Below are positions 25,248 to 32,141 of a DNA stretch of 64,000 nt, one piece after another. How positions within the stretch are numbered: the first letter of the stretch is position 1; every line of letters starts with the position of its first letter. The translations under genes were made by a program, and so were the position numbers. The notes below the pieces were generated by a model. That model ran no database searches, was not told the origin of the DNA, and worked only from the letters and a program-made list of their open reading frames with translations. The DNA is from Croceivirga sp. (GTDB lineage: Bacteria; Bacteroidota; Bacteroidia; Flavobacteriales; Flavobacteriaceae), in NCBI GenBank assembly GCA_028284935.1, contig JANQQQ010000008.1, positions 186,001 to 250,000 on the forward strand. The letters are read 5' to 3'.

Positions 25248-25754
25248 TTAAAGTGTTCTAAAGAATTCAAGAAGGGAACGGGTCTGTTCGACTGTTAAAT
25301 TTTGGTTCGCCATCGCTGCTCCGTTAAATTCTACCAGAAGGTCTTTTGCGCAACGATCTTCTTCAACCATAAGCTGGGGATCTAAAATCATGTTCATGAC
25401 CCATTCAGGGCTACGTCGTTCCAAAATGCCCTCCATTTTAGGACCGATGAAACGTCTATCAGTTTTATGACAGGCGGTGCAGTTTGTCTTAAAGAGTTCA
25501 CCACCGGAAGTCGCCATTTCTTGGTCAATCTCAGGATCTAAGGTAATGTTCTTGATTTGCCCTACTCCTTTGTTGTCCAAGGTGATGCGTTGTGAAGCGG
25601 GCACCTCATTGGTCGACTCTGGTGTTTCGACGGCCTGTTCAGTAGATTTTTTGCGTTCTACACTAAAACCATCCTCCTTTTTTTCAGTTTTCCCTCCACA
25701 TCCTACAATCAGAAGGGCAAGTAAGCATGCAGAAATTGTGAATTTGATTTTCAT
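25248..25754 (-). CDS. Lipoprotein c-type cytochrome, first gene of the nos operon
   Basis: The 168-residue protein has a lipoprotein signal ('LLIVG' then C19), a charged linker and a class I cytochrome domain with C92-x2-C95-H96. A Met-containing C-terminal part with 'GAAMANQNLT' can give the sixth ligand. As the first gene of the operon it probably hands electrons to NosZ from the quinol side. It is preceded by a perfect Fnr-type promoter and a 20-bp palindrome. Confidence 0.88.
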   Translation of the reverse strand: MKIKFTISACLLALLIVGCGGKTEKKEDGFSVERKKSTEQAVETPESTNEVPASQRITLDNKGVGQIKNITLDPEIDQEMATSGGELFKTNCTACHKTDRRFIGPKMEGILERRSPEWVMNMILDPQLMVEEDRCAKDLLVEFNGAAMANQNLTVEQTRSLLEFFRTL

Positions 25755-25777
25755 GGGCCGAATTTTTAAGAATTGCC

Positions 25778-25820
25778 CAAAAATAGGGGGGGATGGTTGT
25801 GGAAAAAATGATTTTTATCA
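25778..25820 (-). promoter_or_regulatory. Fnr-type promoter of the nos operon
   Basis: The box TGATTTTTATCA (25809-25820) is centred 36.5 bp from the last base of TATTTTTG (25785-25778, minus strand), a full match to TAnnTTTG. Predicted start is about 25773 (A), 19 bases before the ATG. Confidence 0.72.
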
Positions 25821-25851
25821 TATAAAAGATAAAAATGTCTTTTAATATTTA
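25809..25851 (+). promoter_or_regulatory. Possible promoter of the Rrf2 gene
   Basis: The same box viewed on the plus strand has AATATTTA at 25844-25851 at the standard distance, a weak match. Predicted start near 25856 leaves an 18-base leader to the ATG at 25874. The 20-bp palindrome would then cover the promoter, as for autorepression. Confidence 0.35.
25824..25843. promoter_or_regulatory. 20-bp palindrome, putative Rrf2 operator (nos side)
   Basis: AAAAGATAAAAATGTCTTTT is a near-perfect dyad (AAAAGAYA and its complement) centred at 25833.5, 60.5 bp upstream of the predicted nos start. The identical 20 bases occur at 29293-29312 before the copper receptor operon. It is adjacent to the gene of an Rrf2 regulator, and half-sites starting AAGAT are known for NsrR. 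Confidence 0.6.
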
Positions 25852-25873
25852 TTTTTAGAAAAAGAGATTGTCA

Positions 25874-26305
25874 ATGTTATCGAAGTCTGCAAAATATGCA
25901 CTTAAAGGTGTACTTTATTTGGCCATGAATACCAATGAGCAGAAAAGGGTAATGGCCAAGGACATCAGTGGTCCTATAAACGTACCTCCCTCTTATATAG
26001 CCAAGTTATTACAGCAACTGGGGAGACATGGGGTTGTTTCATCCATAAAGGGGCCACATGGCGGATTTTTCCTTACGGAGGAAAACAAAAAGACCCCTTT
26101 GATCAAAATCATTGATCTATTGGATGGAGAATACCGTTTGAAATCATGTATGCTCAGTTTGAAAGATTGCAACGAGTTGAACCCTTGTCCACTTCATAGA
26201 TTGGTGGGCAACGTAAAATCAGACTTCATCAGGAGCTTGGAGCAAACTACCATTGCTGAATTGGTACAGGATATCAAAGATGGAAAGTCCTTTTTGCCCT
26301 TATGA
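25874..26305 (+). CDS. Rrf2-family regulator with three cysteines
   Basis: From the ATG at 25874 (a TTG at 25868 is less likely) the protein has 143 residues. It has an N-terminal winged helix with 'VPPSYIAKLLQQLGRHGVV' across residues 37-55 and a later 'GPHGGFFL' wing, then cysteines C92-x6-C99-x5-C105. IscR and NsrR carry three cysteines in this place that hold an Fe-S cluster. The regulator may thus sense nitric oxide, iron-sulfur status or oxygen. It is divergent from the nos operon and next to the 20-bp palindrome it probably binds. Confidence 0.88.
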   Translation: MLSKSAKYALKGVLYLAMNTNEQKRVMAKDISGPINVPPSYIAKLLQQLGRHGVVSSIKGPHGGFFLTEENKKTPLIKIIDLLDGEYRLKSCMLSLKDCNELNPCPLHRLVGNVKSDFIRSLEQTTIAELVQDIKDGKSFLPL

Positions 26306-26340
26306 ACCAATTGTCCAATCTAAAATCAAAGACTGGTATA

Positions 26341-26370
26341 AAAAAGCCGCCCAATACTGGACAGCTTTTT
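26341..26370. terminator. Possible bidirectional terminator
   Basis: AAAAAGC (26341-26347) pairs with GCTTTTT (26364-26370) between the convergent Rrf2 and receptor genes. The loop is 16 bases, so the stem is weak. The rest of 26306-26524 shows no gene. Confidence 0.35.
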
Positions 26371-26524
26371 AAAACCAAATATGAAAATCCAATCAAAACT
26401 GCATTTCAAAATAGAGGCTACTGGCCTGGTTTTCTTCGGTGACATCCTTACCTTTTAAAACCCCACCCGAAGCGTTTTAATCTTAAGATTGATTCCCCAA
26501 TACCTTGTTATGGTCAATGAGCTT

Positions 26525-28792
26525 TTAAAAAACAAAACTAATTGAAGCAAACGCATTACGACCTGGGGCAAAAATAGGGATGTTATTTCCTCTTACCGAA
26601 CGGTTCAAATGTTCATAATAGTTTTCATCGAAGAGATTGTTGACTCCTGCTGTTATTCTGGCTTCTTTGGTCAAGTTATAACCTAATTGTATGTTAAGCA
26701 ATGAGAATGCCGGGGTTTCTGTTTCTCCAAACTCTGTGGATATTCTTGACTGTTGCATGACATGTCTAAAAGTCACTTGGGGTTGCAGCTTCCCATCCAA
26801 ATAATCACCGATTAACGTGTATCTAAAGTCCAATGGGGCAATCTCGGGCAAGGGCTCATCTCGCTCCAAATCTTGGGCGTAGGTATAGGCCATGCCTACT
26901 TGTTGTTGAAGGCCCACCAACAATTTCTGTGTCCAGTTCAGTTCAATACCGGTTTTAAATGCATCCTCAATATTGACGAACTGCCTTACTCCCGGACTAT
27001 TGGGCAACCTAGGTGAAAGGTCCTCATCAATAAAGGACGAGATAAAATCTTGAAGATAACCTGCAAAAACATCTACGTCTATATTGGCTTGCGCAGTGCT
27101 CCATTGAAATGTCAAATCTAACTGGTTGTTGATTTCTGGGTCAAGGCTAGGATTTCCTAAAAGTTCAAAGGGATCCTGCCCAACCGGAAAATAATTGATA
27201 AAACGCTCGGTAAGACCGGCACTGCGTTGCGCCCTGCCCAACCAGAGTCCCAATACCACTTCTTCTCCAACGTTAGTAGTGGCACCCAAACTAAAACTGG
27301 GATTAAATTGTGAAACGCGGGTTTCACCATTGGCCTGGACAAATTCGTCTGCGGGATCATTGACATCGGCAGTATTCAATTCCATTCGAGTTGAGAAAAC
27401 GAACCGTGTCTTTTCTAGATTAAAATGGTATTCGGCAAAAACACTACCCTTTGAAATAAAACCTTCTTGCCATGCGTTGTCCTCGAAAGTACGTCCAGCA
27501 TTAGGTCCCATCAAAAATTCACGTACTCTTATCCCCTCTGCACCCTCGCGCCTAAAGTCAGCTCCGGCGAAAAGATTGGATTTTTCAAAATTCCAAATAC
27601 CCTCTGTACGTCCGCCATAATTAAATGTTTTAGCGTTCGTACTTGCATTTAACATTCGTGGGTCAAGGGGCTTTAAAAGATTATCCATTAAATGATCTAC
27701 AAAGGAGGCGAAAACCGTAGTATTCCATGAGCTTAAGTTCTTGTTTTCAAACGTTATATCATGGCGTGCGTTGAAAAGCCAAGTGTCATCTTCCCTTAAA
27801 TCCATGGGTAGTGCCGGAAAATCAGCATCTCTTGCGACATTGTAAATTGCAGATACCCTCAATTGGTTGTTGTCAGCAAAGTTTAGGCCGATATTGGTGC
27901 CAAAACTACCGCGATTGAAATCTGCGGCAATCGTTTGTCCGTTTCCTGCAGTATAGTCATTGCCTTGCGACCAAGACCCTAATAACGCAATATCATGGTT
28001 CTCACCGCTAAAACCCAATTTTCCTTCATTTCGAAACACAGCTCCATTGCCCTCGTAGCCGCTCGAAACCCTACCATATAGTTCAGGATTTTCGGTAAAG
28101 CGCAACTTGGCAGGAACAAAGTTGATAGTGGCTCCAAACCCTGTACCAAAACGAAGTGCATGAGGTCCTTTTAATACTTCAATTCTGTCAATTGTATTAG
28201 GTGACATTTGACTTGTAGGTGGATCCATACGATTGGGACAGGCCGCCGTAGCACCTTGGGCACCGTTGAGTACAATATTTAACTGATCGTACTTGAAACC
28301 CCTAAAAACAGGGTCAAAACCATAGTTGCCACCTTTTCTGATGGAATTTAGTGCCGGGTTCTGATTTAGTATATCGGCACCATCGTGTGCAAGCTGATCT
28401 TGATAGTCAAGTCTTACCTTTTCATTAGGTTTCTCGTTGGGGCGAAGGGCCAAAACGGTAACCGGATAAAGATTGACTGTTATGCTTTGTCTGTAATACA
28501 CCTTTTCTTGAATCATCTTTAAAACCACATTTTCATCCAAAATCCATTTGCCATAATTAATGTGTGATAAATACATCGAAGTGCCCTCTTCGAAAACAAA
28601 GTCAAAATTTCCATTGTCATCGGTGGTTCCATATTGTTGGCCATATTCAAAAGTAGCACCTGTTATGGGCATGGAGTTATCTTTGTCCAACAGTCTTATT
28701 ATTTCCGTTTCTTGGGCAAAGGAACCTAAGAGTCCAAAGCCGTACATCAAAGTAAGAAACAATCCTTTTCTAATTTTTTGTAGATATTTCAT
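26525..28792 (-). CDS. TonB-dependent receptor with OprC/NosA-like copper site
   Basis: The 755-residue outer-membrane receptor has a signal peptide (about 1-26), a carboxypeptidase-like N-terminal beta domain (27-110), a plug (about 125-235) and a 22-strand barrel ending in Phe ('ASISFVF'). The plug holds C185-P-N-R-M189 and an outer loop holds H367-L-M369. In the copper receptor OprC the Cu ligands are a CxxxM in the plug and an HxM about 180 residues later; the same pair and spacing occur here. It is thus a candidate copper importer that supplies NosZ. The gene is co-directional with a Cys-rich small protein and shares its promoter architecture with the nos operon. Confidence 0.88.
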   Translation of the reverse strand: MKYLQKIRKGLFLTLMYGFGLLGSFAQETEIIRLLDKDNSMPITGATFEYGQQYGTTDDNGNFDFVFEEGTSMYLSHINYGKWILDENVVLKMIQEKVYYRQSITVNLYPVTVLALRPNEKPNEKVRLDYQDQLAHDGADILNQNPALNSIRKGGNYGFDPVFRGFKYDQLNIVLNGAQGATAACPNRMDPPTSQMSPNTIDRIEVLKGPHALRFGTGFGATINFVPAKLRFTENPELYGRVSSGYEGNGAVFRNEGKLGFSGENHDIALLGSWSQGNDYTAGNGQTIAADFNRGSFGTNIGLNFADNNQLRVSAIYNVARDADFPALPMDLREDDTWLFNARHDITFENKNLSSWNTTVFASFVDHLMDNLLKPLDPRMLNASTNAKTFNYGGRTEGIWNFEKSNLFAGADFRREGAEGIRVREFLMGPNAGRTFEDNAWQEGFISKGSVFAEYHFNLEKTRFVFSTRMELNTADVNDPADEFVQANGETRVSQFNPSFSLGATTNVGEEVVLGLWLGRAQRSAGLTERFINYFPVGQDPFELLGNPSLDPEINNQLDLTFQWSTAQANIDVDVFAGYLQDFISSFIDEDLSPRLPNSPGVRQFVNIEDAFKTGIELNWTQKLLVGLQQQVGMAYTYAQDLERDEPLPEIAPLDFRYTLIGDYLDGKLQPQVTFRHVMQQSRISTEFGETETPAFSLLNIQLGYNLTKEARITAGVNNLFDENYYEHLNRSVRGNNIPIFAPGRNAFASISFVF

Positions 28793-28818
28793 AAGTGTTT
28801 ATTAAATAATTCAACCTT

Positions 28819-28849
28819 GGATACTCCACGGTAAGAGATGGAGTTATCC
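28819..28849 (-). repeat. Hairpin between the small Cys protein and the receptor
   Basis: GGATACTCC and GGAGTTATCC (28819-28849) can pair with one bulged base in the 79-bp gap of this two-gene unit. No T-run follows. It may tune the ratio of the two products. Confidence 0.25.
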
Positions 28850-28871
28850 TTCTAATTCTTCAAGAGGTGGA

Positions 28872-29243
28872 TTAGACCTCTGGGGGTTGAACTATTTCAA
28901 AAACAAAAAGAAAAGTGGTCATATCCAAGTAGGAATCGTCCACGACCTGCGATTGATTCAATTGACGGGATAATTGGTGGGCGGTAGCGGTTGCAGAAGT
29001 GTTTAAAATCAGTGGAATTTCCAATATTCGCCCTTCAGCAAAGGGATTTTCATGGTTTTCCGTTGATTTCTCTGCAAACATTTTAGTTAAATAACATTTG
29101 CCATCACATTGTAATTGGGGTTTATCCCGGTTTTCACAGAGATTTGTTACAATGTAGTCGTAATTGATGATGTATACAGCAAGAGGCCAAAGGGGTTTTA
29201 CCAGCATCACTAGAATTAATGGTATGGCCAACAATTGCTTCAT
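28872..29243 (-). CDS. Small Cys-containing membrane or secreted protein
   Basis: The 123-residue protein has an N-terminal hydrophobic segment (about 1-28) and a cysteine motif 'LCENRDKPQLQCDGKC' (C at about 36, 46 and 50). The tail ends with a second hydrophobic patch. I do not recognise a named family. It is co-directional with and 79 bp upstream of the copper-type receptor, so a copper-binding or relay function is plausible. The ATG is also the predicted +1 of transcription, so the message is probably leaderless. Confidence 0.65.
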   Translation of the reverse strand: MKQLLAIPLILVMLVKPLWPLAVYIINYDYIVTNLCENRDKPQLQCDGKCYLTKMFAEKSTENHENPFAEGRILEIPLILNTSATATAHQLSRQLNQSQVVDDSYLDMTTFLFVFEIVQPPEV

Positions 29244-29247
29244 GGGT

Positions 29248-29290
29248 CAAAAGTAATGGCTGAATACAAGGGAAAACCTGATTTTTGTCA
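29248..29290 (-). promoter_or_regulatory. Fnr-type promoter of the copper receptor operon, leaderless
   Basis: The box TGATTTTTGTCA (29279-29290) is centred 36.5 bp from the last base of TACTTTTG (29255-29248, minus strand), a full -7 match. The centre is exactly 41.5 bp from the A of the ATG at 29243. Confidence 0.72.
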
Positions 29291-29292
29291 TA

Positions 29293-29312
29293 AAAAGATA
29301 AAAATGTCTTTT
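29293..29312. promoter_or_regulatory. 20-bp palindrome, putative Rrf2 operator (receptor side)
   Basis: It is identical over 20 bases to 25824-25843 and lies 59.5 bp upstream of the predicted start of the receptor operon. The flank through the Fnr-type box also matches the nos promoter with one base gap and two substitutions. It sits just beyond the stop codon of the flavin-type gene. Confidence 0.6.
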
Positions 29313-29313
29313 A

Positions 29314-29787
29314 TTAAAGGATTACATCGGAACTTGCTTTTTTGGCTTTACCAAACATATCGTTAATGATGATTCGGTACACTGTGGGGATTCCTCTATT
29401 TTCTTGGGTATTCGAAAATTCTTTTATGAACCTGGGTACCTCTTCTTTTTTCTGCTGCAATAGCTCACGAACGCCATCAGCAAAGCGATGCAAATATAAT
29501 TTTGCATCGCTCCCTTCCAGTTCTTCAAATCGACCCTGAACCAATACGGATTTCCAATTTTGCAAGGATTCAATTTCATCTACTTGAAGTGTCACCTTGT
29601 TGTACAGCCTCATGGCATGTAACTTATGACCATTGGAAGAGTAGCTGATGAGGCATTTTGAATCTGCATCGTGACAAAAAGTGATTGGTATGATATACGG
29701 TGTTTGGCCAAAAATATAACCAAGTCGCCCAATGTGATTATTGCCAAGAACCTTCAAGCATTCATCTATTTCAAGATTCTTAAGCAT
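29314..29787 (-). CDS. Pyridoxamine 5'-phosphate oxidase-like flavin protein
   Basis: This 157-residue protein has the split-barrel pattern of the PNPOx-like family: 'LGNNHIGRLGYIF', then 'YIIPITFCHD', 'LISYSSNGHKL' and 'WKSVLVQGRFEEL'. These proteins bind FMN or F420 and can reduce nitro compounds, quinones or others. It is three bp behind a Usp gene and in an operon with hemN, driven by an Fnr-type promoter. A role in the low-oxygen redox balance is inferred. Confidence 0.85.
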   Translation of the reverse strand: MLKNLEIDECLKVLGNNHIGRLGYIFGQTPYIIPITFCHDADSKCLISYSSNGHKLHAMRLYNKVTLQVDEIESLQNWKSVLVQGRFEELEGSDAKLYLHRFADGVRELLQQKKEEVPRFIKEFSNTQENRGIPTVYRIIINDMFGKAKKASSDVIL

Positions 29788-29790
29788 CGT

Positions 29791-30612
29791 TTAAATCTTA
29801 AAAGTGACCACTGGAATTTTACTGTGATTTGCAATGTCCTCGCCAATGCTTCCCATAAAGAAATGGGATAGTCCCTTTCTTCCATGGGTAGGTATGCCAA
29901 TAAGGTCTGCAGCCTTGGATTCGGCATAGTTCAGAACACCTTTTTCCACATTATAATCGTTGTAAATGTCCACTTCTAAGCCTAGCATGGCAATCTTCAA
30001 AAACTTTGAAATACGTTGATACGCATCCTTTGTACTCAAAAAGGCATCTGCCGGGGTGTTTATGTAGACCATTTTTAGGTCAGCTCCCAAAAGTTTTGCA
30101 AAGTCAATTGCTTTTTTGGCTGCTGGAATGCTCTCTTCCTTGAAGTCACAGGCAAAGACAAAACGCTCCGCCTTGAAATCATCTATATCGCCCTTTACAA
30201 CCAAGACGGGAATTTCGGAATCTCGAACCACCCTTTCGGTATTGGAACCAATAAAGAGTTCTTGAAGACCATCGGTGCCATGGGATCCCATGATAATCAA
30301 TTCGGCTCCATGCTCCTTGGCCACATCATCAATTTCGCTAAAAACCTTATAGTGCTTGATTACGGGAGTAATGGTGATGTCTTTCAAATAGGGTTTGTCT
30401 AGGAATTTTTTAAAACGTTCTTCGGTAACTTTGATCAAATGCACAATGTGGACTTGGGGTATATATTCCGTATTGGACATAATTCCCGTGGCAAGCTCAA
30501 GCATATGCATCACAACAAGTTCTGCTTTGTTCTTTTTTGCCAAAGTGGCTGCTACTTTTAAGGCGATTTCAGATTGTTCTGAAAAATCTATGGGTACGAT
30601 AATACTTTTCAT
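29791..30612 (-). CDS. Tandem universal stress protein, copy 2
   Basis: The 273-residue protein has two Usp domains. Both keep the nucleotide signature: 'GSHGTDGLQELFIGSN' near residues 105-120 and 'THGRKGLSHFFMGS' near 240-255. It probably binds ATP and is a stress protein. It lies 17 bp downstream of hemN and three bp upstream of the flavin-type gene; all three appear to be read from the Fnr-type promoter at 32007-32049. Confidence 0.9.
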   Translation of the reverse strand: MKSIIVPIDFSEQSEIALKVAATLAKKNKAELVVMHMLELATGIMSNTEYIPQVHIVHLIKVTEERFKKFLDKPYLKDITITPVIKHYKVFSEIDDVAKEHGAELIIMGSHGTDGLQELFIGSNTERVVRDSEIPVLVVKGDIDDFKAERFVFACDFKEESIPAAKKAIDFAKLLGADLKMVYINTPADAFLSTKDAYQRISKFLKIAMLGLEVDIYNDYNVEKGVLNYAESKAADLIGIPTHGRKGLSHFFMGSIGEDIANHSKIPVVTFKI

Positions 30613-30629
30613 AATGATTAAGATTTAGG

Positions 30630-31988
30630 TTATACGGTCATGGAAAACAACTTCGTTTCTGGTTGTTTTCGATGTAATTTCAAATCGAAAGCCATGCTGA
30701 TGTTTCTAATAAATGGCCTTCCCTTTTCTGTAACTTTAATACTGTTAGAAGTGGTTTGGACCAGACCATCGGCCTCCAGTTCACTTAGTTGTTCTATAAT
30801 ATGTTGAAAATCCAAATGCTGGGTCTGTCCTGATTCCCAAGAGGTCTCAAACTGGCACATGAGGTTGAGAATGTGTTTGCGGACCAATTCATCTTCGTTG
30901 TTTAAAAAATGTCCGCGATAAACGGGAATAATATCATAGGCTACCAGATGTTGATATTCTTCTATGCCTTTTACATTTTGGGCAAAGGCATGCCAACTGT
31001 CACTGATACTGGAGACTCCAAGACCGATCATAAGCTGTGTCTTGGAGGGAGTATACCCCATAAAATTCCGGTGCAGGGTTCCTTTCTTCGCGGCTTGGTA
31101 AAGACTATCCGAACCAACGGCAAAGTGATCCATGCCTATATCTTTATATCCCATGGCGCTTAGCCATTGTTTCCCCGTTTCGTACTGCAACTTTTTCTCC
31201 TCAGCATTTGGGAGATCCTCATCCCGGTAACCGCGTTGACCATTTCCCTTCCGCCATGGTACATGGGCATAACTATAAAAGGCAATACGGTCCGGTCGTA
31301 AATCGTTGGTACGGACCAAAGTGTTTTTTACATCGTCGATGGATTGAAAAGGAAGGCCATAGATGATATCATGGCCAACAGAGGTGTACCCAATTTCCCT
31401 TGCGGTTTCGGTGACGTATTTTACCTTTTCAAAGGGTTGGATGCGATGGATGGCCCGCTGTACTTTATGGTTGTAGTCCTGTACACCAAAACAGACCCTT
31501 CTGAACCCCAAATCATAGAGGGCCTGCAAATGTGCTCTCGTGGTATTGTTGGGATGGCCTTCAAAACTGAGTTCTGCATCCGGTGCATGGTCTGCTAAAA
31601 GAAATATTCCTTTGATGAGCCGAGTTAAATTCTCCGGTGAAAAAAAAGTGGGTGTCCCTCCGCCTAAATGAAGTTCTTTGATCAGGGGTTTTGTCCCAAG
31701 GAGTTCCCGGTAAAGGCTCCACTCCTTTAGTACTGCCTTAACATAAGGCGCTTCCAATTCGTGTCTTTTGGTGATGCGCTTGTGACAACCACAAAAAGTA
31801 CACATGCTTTCGCAAAATGGGAGATGTATGTAGATACTGATACCCTGTTCCTTGGATGCCTCATAACTTTCCGTTACCGAAACTTTCCATTTTTTTGTTG
31901 AAAAGGAATCAACGTCCCAGTACGGTACGGTTGGATAGCTAGTGTATCGGGGCCCAGGAACATTGTACTTATCGGTGAGATTGCACAT
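30630..31988 (-). CDS. hemN: Oxygen-independent coproporphyrinogen III oxidase HemN
   Basis: The 452-residue radical-SAM enzyme makes protoporphyrinogen IX without oxygen. It has the HemN-type N-terminus 'PGPRYTSYPT' (11-20), the cluster motif C59-x3-C63-x2-C66-x-C68, the 'LGGGTPTF' SAM-binding motif and a C-terminal HemN domain. Under low oxygen it replaces the oxygen-requiring enzyme and feeds haem to cbb3 and NosZ cytochromes. It is first in a three-gene unit with a Usp and a flavin-type protein, behind an Fnr-type promoter with a full -7 match. Confidence 0.95.
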   Translation of the reverse strand: MCNLTDKYNVPGPRYTSYPTVPYWDVDSFSTKKWKVSVTESYEASKEQGISIYIHLPFCESMCTFCGCHKRITKRHELEAPYVKAVLKEWSLYRELLGTKPLIKELHLGGGTPTFFSPENLTRLIKGIFLLADHAPDAELSFEGHPNNTTRAHLQALYDLGFRRVCFGVQDYNHKVQRAIHRIQPFEKVKYVTETAREIGYTSVGHDIIYGLPFQSIDDVKNTLVRTNDLRPDRIAFYSYAHVPWRKGNGQRGYRDEDLPNAEEKKLQYETGKQWLSAMGYKDIGMDHFAVGSDSLYQAAKKGTLHRNFMGYTPSKTQLMIGLGVSSISDSWHAFAQNVKGIEEYQHLVAYDIIPVYRGHFLNNEDELVRKHILNLMCQFETSWESGQTQHLDFQHIIEQLSELEADGLVQTTSNSIKVTEKGRPFIRNISMAFDLKLHRKQPETKLFSMTV

Positions 31989-32006
31989 ACCATTTCAATA
32001 TAGGGC

Positions 32007-32049
32007 CAAAATTATCGGGCTTTTACCAGAAAAAATATGATAAATGTCA
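32007..32049 (-). promoter_or_regulatory. Fnr-type promoter of the hemN operon
   Basis: The box TGATAAATGTCA (32038-32049) is centred 36.5 bp from the last base of TAATTTTG (32014-32007, minus strand). Predicted start is about 32002, 14 bases before the ATG. The box sequence is identical to that of the cco operon. Confidence 0.72.
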
Positions 32050-32077
32050 TTTCGAGCGCTCCTAAGGGACCGTAGGC

Positions 32078-32120
32078 TGATAATTGTCATATTTTCCAAG
32101 TCAATGGATTGCTAGATTTG
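32078..32120 (+). promoter_or_regulatory. Fnr-type promoter of the GCS2-CBS gene
   Basis: The box TGATAATTGTCA (32078-32089) is centred 36.5 bp from the last base of TAGATTTG (32113-32120). Predicted start is about 32125. This rules out the TTG at 32109 as start codon and favours ATG 32142. Confidence 0.68.
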
Positions 32121-32141
32121 TTATCGTCGAAAGCTGTCCTT

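Noticed and set aside
25824-29312. The identical 20-bp palindromes as ends of a mobile element
   Set aside because: They are in the same orientation relative to both promoters, with no transposase or target duplication, and fit operator sites.
32109-32141. TTG start giving a longer GCS2-CBS protein
   Set aside because: The -7 element TAGATTTG (32113-32120) and predicted start near 32125 lie inside this extension; ATG 32142 is used.
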